Below are positions 61,389-64,000 of a stretch of DNA of 64,000 nucleotides, in pieces. Position 1 is the first letter of the stretch; each line of letters begins with the position of its first letter. The stretch comes from Hyunsoonleella jejuensis (lineage in GTDB: Bacteria; Bacteroidota; Bacteroidia; Flavobacteriales; Flavobacteriaceae). The translations under genes and the position numbers were made by a program. Under the pieces are notes generated by a model. That model did not search any database and was not told where the DNA came from. It saw only the letters and a program-made list of their open reading frames with translations. The stretch lies in NCBI RefSeq assembly GCF_900111025.1, contig NZ_FOFN01000002.1, positions 434,001 through 498,000 on the forward strand. The letters run 5' to 3'.

Positions 61389-61799
61389 CTATTTTGAGTA
61401 TAAATAACTTTGTAGAATTAAGGTTGCACTAATCTCATCAACCAATGCCTTATTTTTCCGTTGTCGTTTTTTAAGACCGCTATCTATCATAGTTTGAAAT
61501 GCCATTTTCGAAGTAAAACGCTCATCTACTCTAGCAATAGGAACTTTTGGGAACGTTTCAGAGAGTTTTTTTAAAAATGGAATAATTAAAGCTTCACTTT
61601 CCGACGGAGAATTATCCATTTGTTTTGGCTCACCAACTAAAAACAATTCTACATTTTCTTTAGAAAGATACTCTTTTAAGAAAGGAATGAGTTCTTTGGT
61701 TGATACAGTAGTTAAGCCAGAAGCAATTATCTGTAGTTCGTCTGTAACCGCTATTCCCGTTCGTGCCTTACCATAATCTATTGCTAAAATTCTCGACAT
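61389..61799 (-). CDS. ruvX: Holliday junction resolvase-like protein RuvX/YqgF
   Basis: This is a 136-residue RNase H-fold protein. The first motif ILAIDYGKARTGIAVTD (about 4-20) has the catalytic Asp, VGEPKQMDNSPS has a substrate loop, ARVDERFTSKMA holds the Glu/Thr, and DEISATLILQSYL the final Asp. Family members process 16S rRNA 5' ends. A -7 element lies 15 bp upstream. It is the first gene of the ruvX-def-DUF5606 group. Confidence 0.94.
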   Translation of the reverse strand: MSRILAIDYGKARTGIAVTDELQIIASGLTTVSTKELIPFLKEYLSKENVELFLVGEPKQMDNSPSESEALIIPFLKKLSETFPKVPIARVDERFTSKMAFQTMIDSGLKKRQRKNKALVDEISATLILQSYLYSK

Positions 61800-61813
61800 G
61801 CTATAATTTTCAA

Positions 61814-61821
61814 CAAAAGTA
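61814..61821 (-). promoter_or_regulatory. -7 promoter element of ruvX
   Basis: The minus strand reads TACTTTTG, an exact TAnnTTTG match 15 bp upstream of the start. Confidence 0.55.
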
Positions 61822-61836
61822 ATTCTTTAAAATAAA

Positions 61837-61862
61837 AAAGACTGCCTTCAAAGACAGTCTTT
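61837..61862. terminator. Terminator after small secreted protein gene
   Basis: AAAGACTG and CAGTCTTT form an 8-bp stem with a 10-nt loop, with an A-run on the left that becomes a U-run on the minus strand. Confidence 0.75.
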
Positions 61863-61905
61863 CTCGTGTTTAACCTTATTATTAAATTTGAATACTTAAT
61901 CGTTC

Positions 61906-62169
61906 TTAAGACAATTTTCTTTTATTTATTTCAGGAAATACTAATTTGATGTTATCAATTTTTCTCTCTCTGTTCAAGAAAATTCTAATATCACTACTAC
62001 TTCTAGCAATAACTTCTTTCATCTTTACAGTATCAATTATCACTGTCGCTTCTTTAGCTTCAGAAATAGTAACCGTAGTTTCTACATTATTGGCCTTAAC
62101 TTCATTCTGAGCACTCAATGCAGAGAAAGAAAATAAAAAGATAAATAAAATGTAAAAAATTGTTTTCAT
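61906..62169 (-). CDS. Small secreted protein of unknown function
   Basis: This is an 87-residue protein starting MKTIFYILFIFLFSFSALSAQ, with a signal peptide cleaved after about residue 21. The rest is Lys/Glu/Val-rich and includes VETTVTISEAKEATVIID and SSDIRIFLNRERKIDNIKLVFPEIN. The longer frame to 62217 starts upstream of the -7 element. I do not recognise the family. It stands alone between ruvX and dapD. Confidence 0.7.
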   Translation of the reverse strand: MKTIFYILFIFLFSFSALSAQNEVKANNVETTVTISEAKEATVIIDTVKMKEVIARSSSDIRIFLNRERKIDNIKLVFPEINKRKLS

Positions 62170-62200
62170 GATTTGGGTTGTTTCATTTGATTCAACACTC

Positions 62201-62208
62201 CAAATATA
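62201..62208 (-). promoter_or_regulatory. -7 promoter element of small secreted protein gene
   Basis: The minus strand reads TATATTTG, an exact TAnnTTTG match 31 bp upstream of ATG 62169, which rules out the longer start at 62217. Confidence 0.55.
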
Positions 62209-62469
62209 TATCCACAAGAAGCCTCAACTATAATATATTAGTTGTACATCAAGTAATTTTCGATTATTAGAACACCTGAATATTTCTATCGATGAATAGT
62301 GGAAGTGCTTAATTTTAACGACGAAATACACGCAAAATGCATTTCATCTATAATTAACATTTTTTCAAAGTGAAAACACCCTTTAAATTTTAAAAAATTA
62401 TCAGATATTCTGGGAAATTTTTATACATATTTCAAGATGAAATACAATAGCCAATTAGCTATTAGATAT

Positions 62470-62477
62470 TATATTTG
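62470..62477 (+). promoter_or_regulatory. -7 promoter element of dapD
   Basis: TATATTTG is an exact TAnnTTTG match 18 bp upstream of ATG 62496. The TTG at 62475, which opens the longest frame, overlaps the element and so cannot be the start. Confidence 0.6.
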
Positions 62478-62495
62478 CTCAAAATATTGATACAG

Positions 62496-63311
62496 ATGAC
62501 AAAATTACAACAAATTATAGAAAGCGCTTGGGATAACAGAGAACTTTTAAAGGAAACCAAAACCACAGATGCCATAAGACACGTAGTTGATCTTTTAGAC
62601 AAAGGTGAATTACGCGTTGCTGAACCAATTGAAGGTGGCTGGCAAGTAAACGAGTGGGTAAAAAAAGCGGTAGTTTTATACTTCCCTATTCAAAAAATGG
62701 AAACCTTAGAAGCTGGCATTTTTGAATATCATGATAAAATCCCTTTAAAACGTAATTTTGCTGAAAGAGGTATTCGTGTAGTGCCTAATGCCGTAGCACG
62801 ACATGGTGCATACATTTCCCCTGGCACTATTTTAATGCCTAGTTATGTGAATATTGGAGCATACGTTGATGAAGGTACTATGGTAGATACTTGGGCAACA
62901 GTAGGTAGTTGTGCGCAAATTGGTAAAAATGTACATTTATCAGGAGGTGTTGGTATTGGAGGTGTTTTAGAACCATTACAAGCTGCTCCTGTAATTATAG
63001 AAGATAATGCGTTTATCGGTTCTCGCTGTATCGTTGTTGAAGGCGTAAAAGTAGAAACCGAAGCTGTTTTAGGTGCAGGCGTAGTTTTAACTATGAGTAC
63101 AAAGATTATTGATGTTACGGGTGATAAACCTAAAGAGTATAGAGGTATTGTTCCAGCAAGATCTGTGGTGATTCCTGGAAGTTATGCCAAGGAATTCCCT
63201 TCAGGGAGTTATAACGTGCCTTGTGCATTGATAATTGGTAAGCGCAAGGAAAGCACTAATAAAAAAACATCCCTTAATGATGCTTTAAGAGAGCATGATG
63301 TAGCCGTGTAA
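62496..63311 (+). CDS. dapD: 2,3,4,5-tetrahydropyridine-2,6-dicarboxylate N-succinyltransferase
   Basis: This is a 271-residue enzyme of lysine and diaminopimelate synthesis. The start MTKLQQIIESAWDNRELL matches the family. A helical N-domain (1-95) is followed by a left-handed beta-helix of hexapeptide repeats (about 100-230) with GAYVDEGTMVDTWATVGSCA and GGVGIGGVLEPLQAAPVI. The C-terminal RGIVPARSVVIPGSYAKEFP completes the succinyl-CoA site. Upstream 62218-62469 is AT-rich and holds no gene beyond the promoters. Confidence 0.96.
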   Translation: MTKLQQIIESAWDNRELLKETKTTDAIRHVVDLLDKGELRVAEPIEGGWQVNEWVKKAVVLYFPIQKMETLEAGIFEYHDKIPLKRNFAERGIRVVPNAVARHGAYISPGTILMPSYVNIGAYVDEGTMVDTWATVGSCAQIGKNVHLSGGVGIGGVLEPLQAAPVIIEDNAFIGSRCIVVEGVKVETEAVLGAGVVLTMSTKIIDVTGDKPKEYRGIVPARSVVIPGSYAKEFPSGSYNVPCALIIGKRKESTNKKTSLNDALREHDVAV

Positions 63312-63332
63312 AAACAAAATATTTCAAAAACT

Positions 63333-63374
63333 AAATTCCAAATTCCAAAATACTTATATTGGAATTTGGAATTT
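63333..63374 (+). terminator. Long perfect inverted repeat after dapD
   Basis: AAATTCCAAATTCCAA and TTGGAATTTGGAATTT form a perfect 16-bp stem with a 10-nt loop, followed by TTTATTTG. It fits a terminator between dapD and the next gene. Confidence 0.7.
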
Positions 63375-63394
63375 TTTATTTGTAATTTGAACAT

Positions 63395-64000
63395 ATGAAG
63401 ATTTTAGTAATTCAACAGAAAATGATTGGCGATGTATTAACATCTAGTATAATATTTTCTGTGCTGCGAAAAAACTATCCTGATGCTGAACTTCATTATG
63501 TAATTAATTCTCATACACTACCAGTTGTTGAGGGCAATCCAGATATTGACAAGTTTGTTTTGGTAACTCCAAAAATTGATAAAAACGCCTTACTGTTTTA
63601 TAAATTTTTAAAGAAAATCCGTAAGGAAAAGTATGATGTTGTGGTGGATGTTTATGGGAAGTGGTCTAGTAATTTTATAACTCTATTTTCTAAAGCAAAA
63701 ACAAAGATTGGATATTATAAATGGTATACTCAGCAATTTTACACTCATCCTGTTAAGCGTCATAAAATTTCAAAACACAATAAAGGTTTGGCGATAGAAA
63801 ACAGGTTGCAACTACTAAACCCAATTTGTGAAGCTATACCAGAAGTAAAACCAAAAATTTATCTGTCTTCTGAAGAATTAGAGGCTGCCAAACAGTATCT
63901 TACTAATTTTAAGATAGACACATCAAACCCACTGTTTATGATAAGTGTTTTGGGAAGCGGAGCCAATAAAACTTACCCGTTTTCTTATATGGCCGAAGTT
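63395..64000 (+). CDS. Glycosyltransferase family 9 (heptosyltransferase-like), 5' part
   Basis: 202 codons of an open frame run to the window edge. MKILVIQQKMIGDVLTSSII is the N-terminal Rossmann and acceptor-binding part of GT9, with VVDVYGKWSSN and GYYKWYTQQFY later. The fragment stops where the nucleotide-sugar-binding motif begins (VLGSGANKTYPFSYMAEV). The family moves heptose or a similar sugar from an ADP-sugar onto lipopolysaccharide core. The rest lies to the right of the window. Confidence 0.88.
   Translation, partial: MKILVIQQKMIGDVLTSSIIFSVLRKNYPDAELHYVINSHTLPVVEGNPDIDKFVLVTPKIDKNALLFYKFLKKIRKEKYDVVVDVYGKWSSNFITLFSKAKTKIGYYKWYTQQFYTHPVKRHKISKHNKGLAIENRLQLLNPICEAIPEVKPKIYLSSEELEAAKQYLTNFKIDTSNPLFMISVLGSGANKTYPFSYMAEV

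Noticed and set aside
1..64000. CRISPR array, prophage, transposase or integrase
   Set aside because: No spaced direct repeats of array type and no protein with such motifs anywhere in the window.

Overview
The window is chromosomal DNA of a member of the Bacteroidota, most likely a marine Flavobacteriaceae. The support is as follows. DNA is AT-rich. Many genes carry the Bacteroidota -7 promoter TAnnTTTG just upstream, with little Shine-Dalgarno signal. Lipoproteins carry acidic export signals after the lipobox Cys. Lineage-typical families are present: SusC-type plug, CAL67264 membrane protein, DUF3078, DUF5606, tandem DUF368, GSIII glutamine synthetase and BshB1. A PL7 alginate lyase points to algal polysaccharide. 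The genus cannot be fixed from sequence alone. There is no rRNA, prophage, transposase or CRISPR array; one tRNA (His) is present.

Layout. 1-4.4 kb: 3' part of an EttA-like ABC-F gene missing its C-terminus, a small membrane protein, two pirins, a MarR regulator and an FMN reductase. Two matching palindromes suggest a MarR regulon. 4.4-10.3 kb: acyl-CoA carboxylase beta subunit, SppA and a MutS2-like ATPase without Smr domain. 10.3-18.4 kb: PL7 alginate lyase, a cholesterol-dependent-cytolysin-like lipoprotein, a membrane-anchored TPR/HTH regulator, a DCC thiol oxidoreductase, a lipoprotein, a MuiA-type protein with an internal SusC plug segment, and a 57-residue unannotated ORF. 18.4-23.3 kb: a five-gene minus-strand run of GshB-like ATP-grasp, rhodanese-TerB-like fusion, lipoprotein, N-formylglutamate amidohydrolase family protein and DUF1704/QEGLA metallopeptidase. 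This is the best candidate here for an uncharacterised system. 23.5-33.5 kb: DUF4870, c-type cytochrome, universal stress protein, DUF3108, two tandem M28 peptidases, tRNA-His, bshB1, and an SLC13 permease with pckA. 33.5-43.2 kb: pyrF, prfA, vitamin B12-dependent ribonucleotide reductase, DUF3078 and purM, then a cassette-like membrane gene flanked by repeats, and a repeat-motif secreted protein. 43.2-49.1 kb: a two-component system and divergent GSIII and GSII glutamine synthetases. 49.2-58.5 kb: an envelope-linked run of OstA-like protein, class III aminotransferase, TPR protein, two DUF368 proteins, aroE and DUF349. 58.5-64 kb: surface lipoprotein, Crp/Fnr regulator, DUF5606, def, ruvX, a small secreted protein, dapD and the start of a GT9 glycosyltransferase.

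How genes work together. The SLC13 permease and pckA would take up a dicarboxylate and convert oxaloacetate to PEP. BshB1 implies bacillithiol as the low-molecular-weight thiol, so the GshB-like ATP-grasp may not make glutathione. OstA-like protein, two DUF368 (undecaprenyl-phosphate translocase family) proteins, aroE and dapD are housekeeping envelope and amino-acid functions. Several start codons were moved downstream because the -7 element lies after the longest-ORF start.
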